A stretch of 45,704 nucleotides of DNA from Candidatus Yanofskyibacteriota bacterium (GTDB taxonomy: Bacteria; Patescibacteriota; Minisyncoccia; 2-02-FULL-40-12; GWA2-44-9). A model generated the notes under the pieces. The model searched no databases, had not been told where the DNA came from, and saw only the letters and a program-made list of their open reading frames with translations. The stretch is from NCBI GenBank assembly GCA_016181045.1, contig JACPAB010000001.1, positions 1 through 45,704 of the forward strand, in the 5' to 3' direction. Shown here piece by piece: positions 22,585 to 28,989 of this stretch. Both the position numbers and the translations under genes were made by a program. Each line of letters opens with the position of its first letter. Position 1 is the stretch's first letter.

Positions 22585-23640
22585 TTAGATCTTGATTTCC
22601 ACCACATCTCCTTCTCGAATTATATAGTCGCGGCCGACGGTACGAAGAAGGCCTTTAGAGCGGGCGGGAGCATACCCGCCGGATTCGAGGAGCGTTTTCC
22701 AGTTTATCACTTCGGCCCGGATGAATAACTTTTCAAAATCGGTATGGATGGCGCGGGACGCTTTCGGTATAAAGTCGCCGATGTGCGCGGTCCATGCCCG
22801 GCTCTCGTCTTCTCCTGTTGTGAGAAATGTAACAAGGCCGAGAGTTTTATACGCTTTTTTTATAAGCTGGTCCAAACCGCTCTCTTTTATTCCGAATTCT
22901 GTTAGATATTCTTTTTTTTCGTCTGCAGTTGATTCCGAAAGAAGCAGTTCCAGAGGCGTGGATAGAACGACATAGTCCCTTCCGGCCATCGCTTTTAGCA
23001 AATCAGGCCCAGGTTGCCAGCCGTCAGACATTTGGGACTCGGAAACATTTAGAACAAAAATTACCTTTTTCCCGGTTAGTAAATTCAATTCTGGTAATTT
23101 TGATATCTGATTTATTTCACGATCGTGTAATAAATCAGATTTTGTTTTTACCTTCTTTTCTCGTTTTTCCTTTGTTTCGAGGTCGGCCAGCTCGAGCTCC
23201 GTTTGAATTATCTCGATGTCGTCGGCCGGGCTTGCCCCGTTAGAAGTAGGTCGCCCAGGGCGACCGTCAGTTCTAACGGGGTCGATTTTGTTGTCATATC
23301 TAATTACATTTTCATTCTCAAAAACCCGGACAACATGGGCGATGGCGTCCACTTCTCTGATATTGGCCAAAAACTTGTTTCCCAGCCCTTCGCCCTGGGC
23401 CGCGCCTTTGACCAGACCGGCGATGTCGAAGAAGTCGATGGTCGTATAGATCTTTTTCTTTGAATCGGACAGCAAGGACAGAGCATCCACCCTCTCATCG
23501 GGCACGGCAACAACACCCACATTCGGGTCGATAGTCGTGAAGGGATAATTCTGTATATCCACTTGTTTGTTGGTCAGGGCCTTGAACAGCGTTGACTTGC
23601 CGACATTAGGCAAACCCACGATTCCTATGGATAATGGCAT
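22585..23640 (-). CDS. ychF: Redox-regulated ATPase YchF (Obg-like)
   Basis: The 351-residue protein has a TRAFAC P-loop domain with GLPNVGKSTLFKALT (Walker A), a DxxG-type DIAGLVKGAAQGEGLGNKFL switch, and a C-terminal TGS domain (from about residue 270, ending EGDVVEIKI). YchF hydrolyses ATP and binds ribosomes. Two in-frame palindromic inserts are visible: RTDGRPGRPTSNG (also in pyrG) and SDLLHDREINQI (also in uvrC). Both lie in the coiled-coil/insertion region around residues 120-180, where length varies in the family. Confidence 0.95.
   Translation of the reverse strand: MPLSIGIVGLPNVGKSTLFKALTNKQVDIQNYPFTTIDPNVGVVAVPDERVDALSLLSDSKKKIYTTIDFFDIAGLVKGAAQGEGLGNKFLANIREVDAIAHVVRVFENENVIRYDNKIDPVRTDGRPGRPTSNGASPADDIEIIQTELELADLETKEKREKKVKTKSDLLHDREINQISKLPELNLLTGKKVIFVLNVSESQMSDGWQPGPDLLKAMAGRDYVVLSTPLELLLSESTADEKKEYLTEFGIKESGLDQLIKKAYKTLGLVTFLTTGEDESRAWTAHIGDFIPKASRAIHTDFEKLFIRAEVINWKTLLESGGYAPARSKGLLRTVGRDYIIREGDVVEIKI
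23105..23140 (-). repeat. 36-bp palindrome in ychF (HDRxINQI family)
   Basis: ATCTGATTTATT and AATAAATCAGAT are perfect arms around an ACGATCGT-type centre. Twelve codons, in frame. A second copy of the same length is in uvrC (33998-34033). Confidence 0.88.
23235..23281 (-). repeat. 45-bp palindrome in ychF (GRxGRPTSNG family)
   Basis: CCCCGTTAGAA and TTCTAACGGGG form arms around GGTCGCC-CTG-GGCGACC. The same element, in the same reading frame and orientation relative to coding, is in pyrG (44757-44802). Confidence 0.9.
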
Positions 23641-23644
23641 ATTC

Positions 23645-24328
23645 TTATTTTAAGATTTTTTCCGCTCTTTTGATATCGGCCGGACTGTTTATCTGGAGCC
23701 AGTTTTTCATTACCACGCCTTTTATCGGGGTGTCTTTTGCGGCTGCCAGCATTGTTTGGGGGAGTCCGTATTCGCCGTTGGAGAGTTTTACCGGCTTATA
23801 TTTGAATATTCTCGAATTCATTACGTAAGCGCCTGTCGATACGAGTATGCCTGTTTTCATTTCTCTGGCTGTCGGATAAAGCGCCTGGATTATGTACTGC
23901 TTTGAGTCGAGGATCATATTCAAATACTTTGAGGTTGGGGGAATGGTTTTGGCCAGCCCGAATGCCCATTTGAAGCGGACTAATTTACCCAATTCTTTTT
24001 TCGAATAAATATCATCACCGTATAAAACAAGGAACTTTTCTTTACCCAGATATTTCCTGGCCTTATAAACGGCAGTCGCTGTCCCGGTTAAATTCTTCAG
24101 CTCGATATATGTTATTTTAATTCCTTTATATTCTTTGCCGACATGTTTTTTTATCTGTGCGCCAAGATGCCCGATGACCAAAAAGACCTCTTTTATTCGG
24201 GAGGGCAGGGAGTCAAGCGTGTATTCAATTATTGGCTTGCCGGAAACTTTTATAAGCGCCTTTGGCGTCTTTTTAGTTATATCTCCGAAACGCGTTCCTT
24301 TTCCGGCTGCTAATATAATAGCTTTCAT
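23645..24328 (-). CDS. Sugar-phosphate nucleotidyltransferase
   Basis: The 227-residue protein starts at the internal Met (MKAIILAAGKGTRFGDITKK), the classic NTP-transferase motif GxGTR; the 30 extra residues in the ORF track are not family-like. PKALIKVSGKPIIEYTLDSL, LVLYGDDI (the metal-binding Asp) and the C-terminal NWLQINSPADIKRAEKIL support a RmlA/GlmU-N-type enzyme that makes an NDP-sugar. The exact sugar cannot be read. No acyltransferase domain follows, so it is not full-length GlmU. The PMM/PGM gene lies nearby on the other strand. Confidence 0.88.
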   Translation of the reverse strand: MKAIILAAGKGTRFGDITKKTPKALIKVSGKPIIEYTLDSLPSRIKEVFLVIGHLGAQIKKHVGKEYKGIKITYIELKNLTGTATAVYKARKYLGKEKFLVLYGDDIYSKKELGKLVRFKWAFGLAKTIPPTSKYLNMILDSKQYIIQALYPTAREMKTGILVSTGAYVMNSRIFKYKPVKLSNGEYGLPQTMLAAAKDTPIKGVVMKNWLQINSPADIKRAEKILK

Positions 24329-24330
24329 TA

Positions 24331-24356
24331 TTAAAAAAGGAGAACGAGTCTCCTTT
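24331..24356 (-). terminator. Terminator after Nudix gene
   Basis: On the minus strand AAAGGAGA-CTCGT-TCTCCTTTTTT, beginning at the Nudix stop codon and ending before the nucleotidyltransferase gene. Confidence 0.8.
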
Positions 24357-24810
24357 AGTACTCTATGATTGGAGGGTCGGTGGCGATGGCGAATACCGGA
24401 AGCGGGAGTTTCAGCCAAGCTGTTTCGTATATCTTGACGAAGATCCGCTGGGCCCGATAGATGTCCTCGTTGTCGTGGATATCTTCGGGCTTGAAGAATC
24501 TCGCGTCCTTTATTTCGTCCTTGAACAGGGGATCGATGATGCCGTCCCAGCTTGTTGCCGTGAACAGGACGACTTTGTGTTTCCAGTTGATCACCAGCTG
24601 GACGTCGGCAACCATGATGGGCCGCTCGATGATGAGGCCTGACTCTTCGTTCGTCTCTCTTACGACTGCCTGCTTGGAGGTTTCACCTCTCTTGATTCCG
24701 CCGCCGGGCAATGACCACTTTGTCCCATTGTGAACGAACAGGTACTCTCCCTGCGCATTCTTCAGGACAATGTTCACGCCGTTGTTGGGAAGGTCTCCTA
24801 GCTCTGCCAC
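24355..24810 (-). CDS. Nudix hydrolase
   Basis: The 151-residue protein contains a full Nudix box, GGGIKRGETSKQAVVRETNE ending ESGL (about residues 37-60), with the Glu residues that bind metal. Nudix enzymes cleave nucleoside diphosphates linked to other moieties; which substrate is unclear. It is divergent from the PMM/PGM-kinase gene with only 50 bp between the starts. Confidence 0.9.
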   Translation of the reverse strand: MAELGDLPNNGVNIVLKNAQGEYLFVHNGTKWSLPGGGIKRGETSKQAVVRETNEESGLIIERPIMVADVQLVINWKHKVVLFTATSWDGIIDPLFKDEIKDARFFKPEDIHDNEDIYRAQRIFVKIYETAWLKLPLPVFAIATDPPIIEY

Positions 24811-24845
24811 CTTTTCTCCTTAGTTTGTAAGAACAATGGATATAG

Positions 24846-24851
24846 TATAAT
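24846..24851 (+). promoter_or_regulatory. -10 box giving a near-leaderless mRNA
   Basis: TATAAT ends 9 bp before the GTG start of the PMM/PGM gene, so transcription would begin within about two bases of the start codon. Confidence 0.6.
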
Positions 24852-24860
24852 TGAAAAATC

Positions 24861-26756
24861 GTGATTAGCAAGATTTTCAGGGCCTATGATGTGAGAGGGA
24901 TTTATCCGGAAGAGCTCAACGAAGAGGCGGCTTTTAGGATTGGCCAGGCGGCGGCTGTTTTTCTGAAAGCCAAGACAATGATTGTCGGGGAAGATGCCAG
25001 AAGCTCGTCGCCGGCGATAAGCGCCAAGGTCAAAGAGGGCATAACTAGCACCGGCTGTAACGTGATATCAATCGGCAGATCAACCACGCCTCTTTTTTAT
25101 TTTTCACTCAATAAACTGGGCGCCGACGGAGGGATCATGGTAACGGCATCCCATAATCCACCGCAATATAACGGCCTTAAGGTGGCAGGCAGGGAGGCGG
25201 AACCAATAAGCGTCAACTCTGGTCTTTTGGAGATAAAAAAGCTTACCGATGCAGATATTCCTATGAGCGATAACCGCGGAAGTGTTAAAGAAATATCGTT
25301 CAAGGAGGACTATGTTAGTTTCCTGATAAAAAATTCGGGAAGCGTCATCGAAAAGGCCAAGAATATCAAGCTTGTGATCGATGCCTCCAATGGTATGGCT
25401 CCGCTGATTTTGTCTGATGTTATGAAAAAGGCTGGTCCCAATGCCACATTTTTGAATTTCGATATAGACGGAACTTTTCCAGGCCATCTTCCCGACATAT
25501 CGAAAGAAGAAAATCTCAAAGAGTTAAAAGATAAAATATTGGAAATCAGCGCGGATATAGGCTTCGCATTTGACGGGGATGCTGATCGTCTTGCCGTACT
25601 GGATGAGAAGGGGAATAAGATCAGCGCCGATTTTGTGGTCGGACTTTTATATAAAGCTAAAAGCAGCTGGTTCAAAAGACCGAAAGTCGCCTATGACCTG
25701 CGCTTCTCAAAATCGGTCAAGGAACTCTTTGGCAGGAACGGCTTTCCGTCACGCGTCGGCTATGCGTTCGTCAGGAAAACTATGAAGGCCGCCAGCGCCG
25801 ACTTCGGAGGGGAATTGGCCGGCCATTTTGACTTTAAAGAAATGAACTACGCCGAATCGGCTGTCCTGGCAATGCTGAAAGTGGTTGCCATTGTTGCCAA
25901 AGAACGAAAACCCTTGTCCAAGCTTGTCGAACCATTCCAAAAATATGCCAATTCCGGGGAAATAAATACAGAAGTCCAAAATCGGGAAAATGTTTTGGAT
26001 AAAATAAAAAACGCATACAAAGACGGCAAAACCAACGAGTTGGACGGCATCACTGTTGAATACAACGACTGGTGGTTCAACGTGAGAGCGTCGAATACCG
26101 AACCCATCCTGCGTCTGGTGGTAGAAGCCGACAGCCGGGAACTTATGGACAAGAAAGTCAAAGACATAACATCTCTCATTGGTTCGGAAGAAGTCGCAAA
26201 AGAATATGAGAAAACGGTTGTTATGCCGGAACAAAAAGGCAAACAGTTCTTGCTGTGTTCTGTCGGTTTGGTCGGGGCCGGAAAGACCACAGTTTTAAAG
26301 CCATTGGCGGAAAAATTTGGTTTGGTCAGGATCTCTACCGACGAGATAAGGAAAATACTTAAAGAAAAGGGATATGGCTATAAAGCTGCCGAGAGCATCG
26401 CCCTATCCGTCGGCGAAAAATACGCCCGCCAGGGTCACGGGATCGCGATAGATGCCGATTGTTCAAGGGCCGAGAAGAGGCGGGAGATAGAGGAGGTGGC
26501 AAGAAAAATAAACATTCCTGTAATTTGGATACACGTAAACCCCCCTGAAGAATTCATAATAAACAAACTGAAGAATTATCCGCACACCTGGCTGTTCAAA
26601 GATGCCGAGCAGGCGATACAGAACTACTATGCCCGCAAACCCTTGCACGAGAAGCTTGATTTTGACTTCACTTACACTTTCGATACCTCGAGAAGCGACC
26701 TCGGCAAGCAAATAGACGAAGCGTCAGAAAAGATAAAGAGAAAACTGGGGCTATAA
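24861..26756 (+). CDS. Phosphomannomutase/phosphoglucomutase fused to a P-loop kinase-like domain
   Basis: The 631-residue protein has two parts. Residues 1-450 are a PMM/PGM: FRAYDVRGIYP, the active-site serine loop TASHNPPQYNGLK, metal loop FDGDADRLAVLD, sugar-binding GELAGHFDFKE and phosphate-binding RASNTEPILRLV. From about residue 465 a P-loop domain follows: VGLVGAGKTTVLKPLAEKFG, STDEIRKILKEKGYGY and AIDADCSRAEKRREIEEVAR, like the AAA_33/zeta-type kinase fold. Such an arrangement could couple sugar phosphorylation to isomerisation, but no sequence evidence names a substrate. The GTG start fits a leaderless transcript. Its tail overlaps trpS by 6 bp. Confidence 0.9.
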   Translation: MISKIFRAYDVRGIYPEELNEEAAFRIGQAAAVFLKAKTMIVGEDARSSSPAISAKVKEGITSTGCNVISIGRSTTPLFYFSLNKLGADGGIMVTASHNPPQYNGLKVAGREAEPISVNSGLLEIKKLTDADIPMSDNRGSVKEISFKEDYVSFLIKNSGSVIEKAKNIKLVIDASNGMAPLILSDVMKKAGPNATFLNFDIDGTFPGHLPDISKEENLKELKDKILEISADIGFAFDGDADRLAVLDEKGNKISADFVVGLLYKAKSSWFKRPKVAYDLRFSKSVKELFGRNGFPSRVGYAFVRKTMKAASADFGGELAGHFDFKEMNYAESAVLAMLKVVAIVAKERKPLSKLVEPFQKYANSGEINTEVQNRENVLDKIKNAYKDGKTNELDGITVEYNDWWFNVRASNTEPILRLVVEADSRELMDKKVKDITSLIGSEEVAKEYEKTVVMPEQKGKQFLLCSVGLVGAGKTTVLKPLAEKFGLVRISTDEIRKILKEKGYGYKAAESIALSVGEKYARQGHGIAIDADCSRAEKRREIEEVARKINIPVIWIHVNPPEEFIINKLKNYPHTWLFKDAEQAIQNYYARKPLHEKLDFDFTYTFDTSRSDLGKQIDEASEKIKRKLGL

Positions 26757-27764
26757 CAAGCCCATCTTCTCTTTGACCTCTTTGAGGGTCTTACTGGCGA
26801 GTTCCCGGGCTTCTTCTTCCGATTTCTCGAGTATTTCCAATACCATTTTGGGATTATCTTCAAATTCTTTTCTCTTTGTCTGGAATGGCTTCAGGAATTC
26901 CACAACAACTTCGGCCAGATCATTTTTGAAATCAACATAGGATTTGCCTTCGTATTCGGCTTCAATGTTTTTTATCTCTTTGCCCGAGAGCAGGTGAAAA
27001 ATGGTTATGAGATTTGATATGGCCGGTTTTTCTTCATCGTTGTAATAAATTTCTTTTCCGGAGTCGGTGACGGCCCTTTTTATCTTGGCGCGAATGGTGT
27101 CAGGAGTATCAACAAGGAAAATACAACTTTCGTCTCCGGCCTGCCCCGCGGCGACTTTGCCGCTTTGCGGGGTCTTGGACATCTTTTTACTCGCGTCCTG
27201 GAGCGACATGATGCGGGCGCCCTCGGTTAGTTTTGCCTTGACCGGTTCAAACGTTTGTCCAAACATGGAATTAAATTTCTTAGCTATTTCGTTGGCGAGG
27301 TCAATGTGAGGCATTTGGTCCTCTCCGACAGGCACGAGATTTGATTTCTCCGCGAGAATATCAGCTGCCATGAGAACGGGATAATCAAGCAAGCCCATGT
27401 GGTTGTATTTAGGCGATTTTTCAAGCTGTTCTTTGTATGTCGGCAGACGGTCCAGCCAGCTGACAGGAGTGATTGTGTTAAAAAGCCACGCCAATTCCGT
27501 ATGTTGGGGGACTTTTGATTGGCGGATGAGCAATGCTTTGTCGGGGTCAATTCCTGCGGCTAGATAATCCAAAACCACATCCATTATCTGCTGCTGGAAT
27601 GTTTTCGGGTCGTAAGGAGTGGTGATACCGTGGTAATCAACTACAGCGAAAATTGACTGGTGGGCAGAGTTTTGTAATTCTATCCAATTTTTTATGGCAC
27701 CCAGGTAATTACCGAGATGTAATTTGCCCGAGGGGCGAATGCCGCTAAATACTCTGGTTTTCAT
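26751..27764 (-). CDS. trpS: Tryptophanyl-tRNA synthetase
   Basis: The 337-residue class I synthetase has SGIRPSGKLHLGNYLGAIKN (HIGH-like) and KKMSKTP (KMSKS-like). It charges tRNA-Trp. After KMSKTP, where relatives usually have only a few residues, this protein has PQSGKVAAGQAGDES, encoded by a CCCCGC...GCGGGG palindrome, so the flexible catalytic loop seems to carry an inserted element. TATACT lies 7 bp before ATG, so the mRNA is probably leaderless. Confidence 0.95.
   Translation of the reverse strand: MKTRVFSGIRPSGKLHLGNYLGAIKNWIELQNSAHQSIFAVVDYHGITTPYDPKTFQQQIMDVVLDYLAAGIDPDKALLIRQSKVPQHTELAWLFNTITPVSWLDRLPTYKEQLEKSPKYNHMGLLDYPVLMAADILAEKSNLVPVGEDQMPHIDLANEIAKKFNSMFGQTFEPVKAKLTEGARIMSLQDASKKMSKTPQSGKVAAGQAGDESCIFLVDTPDTIRAKIKRAVTDSGKEIYYNDEEKPAISNLITIFHLLSGKEIKNIEAEYEGKSYVDFKNDLAEVVVEFLKPFQTKRKEFEDNPKMVLEILEKSEEEARELASKTLKEVKEKMGLL
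27144..27172 (-). repeat. In-frame palindrome in trpS next to KMSKS loop
   Basis: CCCCGCGGC and GCCGC...GCGGGG pair with a small bulge. It encodes SGKVAAGQAG-type residues directly after the KMSK motif. Confidence 0.6.
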
Positions 27765-27771
27765 AGTGTTT

Positions 27772-27777
27772 AGTATA
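27772..27777 (-). promoter_or_regulatory. -10 box of trpS (leaderless)
   Basis: TATACT on the minus strand, 7 bp before the start codon at 27764. Confidence 0.5.
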
Positions 27778-27796
27778 ATATAATTTGAAATTTTAC

Positions 27797-27821
27797 AAAA
27801 ACCGCCCGATAGGCGGTTTTT
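27797..27821. terminator. Bidirectional terminator
   Basis: AAAAACCGCC-CGATA-GGCGGTTTTT, between the tRNA-binding-domain gene and trpS. Confidence 0.85.
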
Positions 27822-27831
27822 GTTTGTGTCT

Positions 27832-28155
27832 CTATCGTATCGTTGAACCGTTCGGAACTTCTTTTATCGGTTGTATGAGTATAGGATTATCGTTCTCGTC
27901 GCTTGCGGCGAGGATCATGCCCTGCGATTCCAGGCCCATCATTTTTCTTGGCTCCAAGTTTTCTAAAACAAGCACCTGTTTATTTATCAATTCCTGTTTT
28001 TAGTACGACAATTTCAAGCCGCCTAGAATTTGACGGGTTTCATTGCCTATATTCACCCGGAGTTTGTATAATTTCTCGCTACCTTCAATATCTTCCACGC
28101 TTTCAATAGTTCCAACCACAATATTTAATTTTTTGAAGTCGTCGATATTTATCAT
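27832..28155 (-). pseudogene. tRNA-binding domain protein (MetRS C-terminal/CsaA-like) with in-frame stop
   Basis: Read on the minus strand from ATG 28155, this gives MINIDDFKKLNIVVGTIESV, then ETRQILGGLKLSY, a TAA stop at 28002-28000, then in the same frame KQELINKQVLVLENLEPRKM and MGLESQGMILAAS to a TAG at 27832. That is one complete OB-fold tRNA-binding domain (107 codons) of the kind found at the C-terminus of MetRS or as a free protein, interrupted by one nonsense codon just before the ELxNK loop. The ORF track misses it for this reason. It may be a recent null mutation, a sequencing error, or a translated pair of fragments. Confidence 0.8.
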
Positions 28156-28241
28156 TAAAAAATCCTAGTAATAATATTTAAGAATACACAAAATTCCAAA
28201 AAACGGCCAGAAGTTTACGATTAGCCAGGTTTAACTATGTT

Positions 28242-28270
28242 TTGACTTTATTATTTATGTATCCTACGAT
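28242..28270 (+). promoter_or_regulatory. Promoter of PaaX-like gene, overlapped by palindrome
   Basis: TTGACT (28242-28247) and TACGAT (28265-28270) are 17 bp apart. The -10 box lies in the centre of the palindrome at 28248-28283, an ideal site for autorepression. Confidence 0.65.
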
Positions 28271-28283
28271 ACATAAATAATAA
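28248..28283. promoter_or_regulatory. Operator-like palindrome upstream of PaaX-like gene
   Basis: TTATTATTTATGTATC and GATACATAAATAATAA are perfect 16-bp arms around CTAC. It shares the core TGTATC-N2-ACGATACA and flanking TTATTT-N-TG with the palindrome after the gene. Confidence 0.75.
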
Positions 28284-28293
28284 TGAGGGAATA

Positions 28294-28851
28294 ATGAGTG
28301 AGAACAAGGAAAAATCAAAATTTATTCACCAATTTGCCAAAGTGATGTTGGAGATAGGGAAAACAAGCGGGTATATTATAGCCGATATCTTTGAGGTTTG
28401 GGCCACGACTTCATATAAAGGTGTGAGAATGAAAGAAAAAATAAATTATGATTTTCCTAGTTATCGTCGCGGTCTATACAATCTTAAAAACAGGGGATTG
28501 GTGAATATAAACGGTCAGAAGGTGAGCATGACCGGCAAAGGCCGGATTTGGCTTAAAACATCATATCTCAAACACCTAAGGATCCTTCATCCGAAGTGGG
28601 ACGGCAAGTGGCGGGTAGTGATTTTTGACATACCCCAAGAACTGCACACAAACAGAAATCGTTTTAGACGGAAATTAAAATCGTTGGGGTTCTTTCTCTT
28701 ACAAAAAAGCGTTTTGGTAATTCCATATCCGTGTGAAGAGGATCTCGCCGAGATTTGCGTTAATTTTAAGATTTCTGACTATGTTGATGTGATTGTTGCC
28801 GACTCCATCGGCTCTCGAAAAGAAGAGGTTAAGAGATTCTTTGAACTTTGA
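28294..28851 (+). CDS. PaaX-like regulator with Cas2-like C-terminal domain
   Basis: The 185-residue protein has an N-terminal winged-helix-like half (GYIIADIFEVWATTSYKG, SYRRGLYNLKNRGLVNINGQ) and a C-terminal half with WRVVIFDIPQELHTNRNRFR and KLKSLGFFLLQKSVLVIPYP, the ferredoxin-like fold shared by Cas2, VapD and the PaaX C-terminal domain. No CRISPR array or other cas gene is nearby, so a transcriptional or nucleic-acid-binding role is more likely than spacer acquisition. Large palindromes on both sides suggest autoregulation. It has a GAGGG Shine-Dalgarno 9 nt before the start. Confidence 0.75.
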   Translation: MSENKEKSKFIHQFAKVMLEIGKTSGYIIADIFEVWATTSYKGVRMKEKINYDFPSYRRGLYNLKNRGLVNINGQKVSMTGKGRIWLKTSYLKHLRILHPKWDGKWRVVIFDIPQELHTNRNRFRRKLKSLGFFLLQKSVLVIPYPCEEDLAEICVNFKISDYVDVIVADSIGSRKEEVKRFFEL

Positions 28852-28860
28852 GTCGAATTT

Positions 28861-28900
28861 TATGATTATTTCTGTATCGTACGATACAGAAATAATCATA
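28861..28900. promoter_or_regulatory. 40-bp perfect palindrome downstream of PaaX-like gene
   Basis: TATGATTATTTCTGTATCGT is followed immediately by its exact reverse complement. No T-run follows, so it is unlikely to be a terminator. The core matches the upstream operator-like palindrome. Confidence 0.8.
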
Positions 28901-28989
28901 GACAGCAATTAGCAAACAAAGTAAAAAGCAATAGAGTTTCAGTTTTCTGTATTTATACTTCTCGTAGCTGGTCTTGGCGCTTACGAATT

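Noticed and set aside
28294-28851. Cas2 of a CRISPR system
   Set aside because: The fold is Cas2-like only in the C-terminal half; there is no array and no other cas gene in the window.
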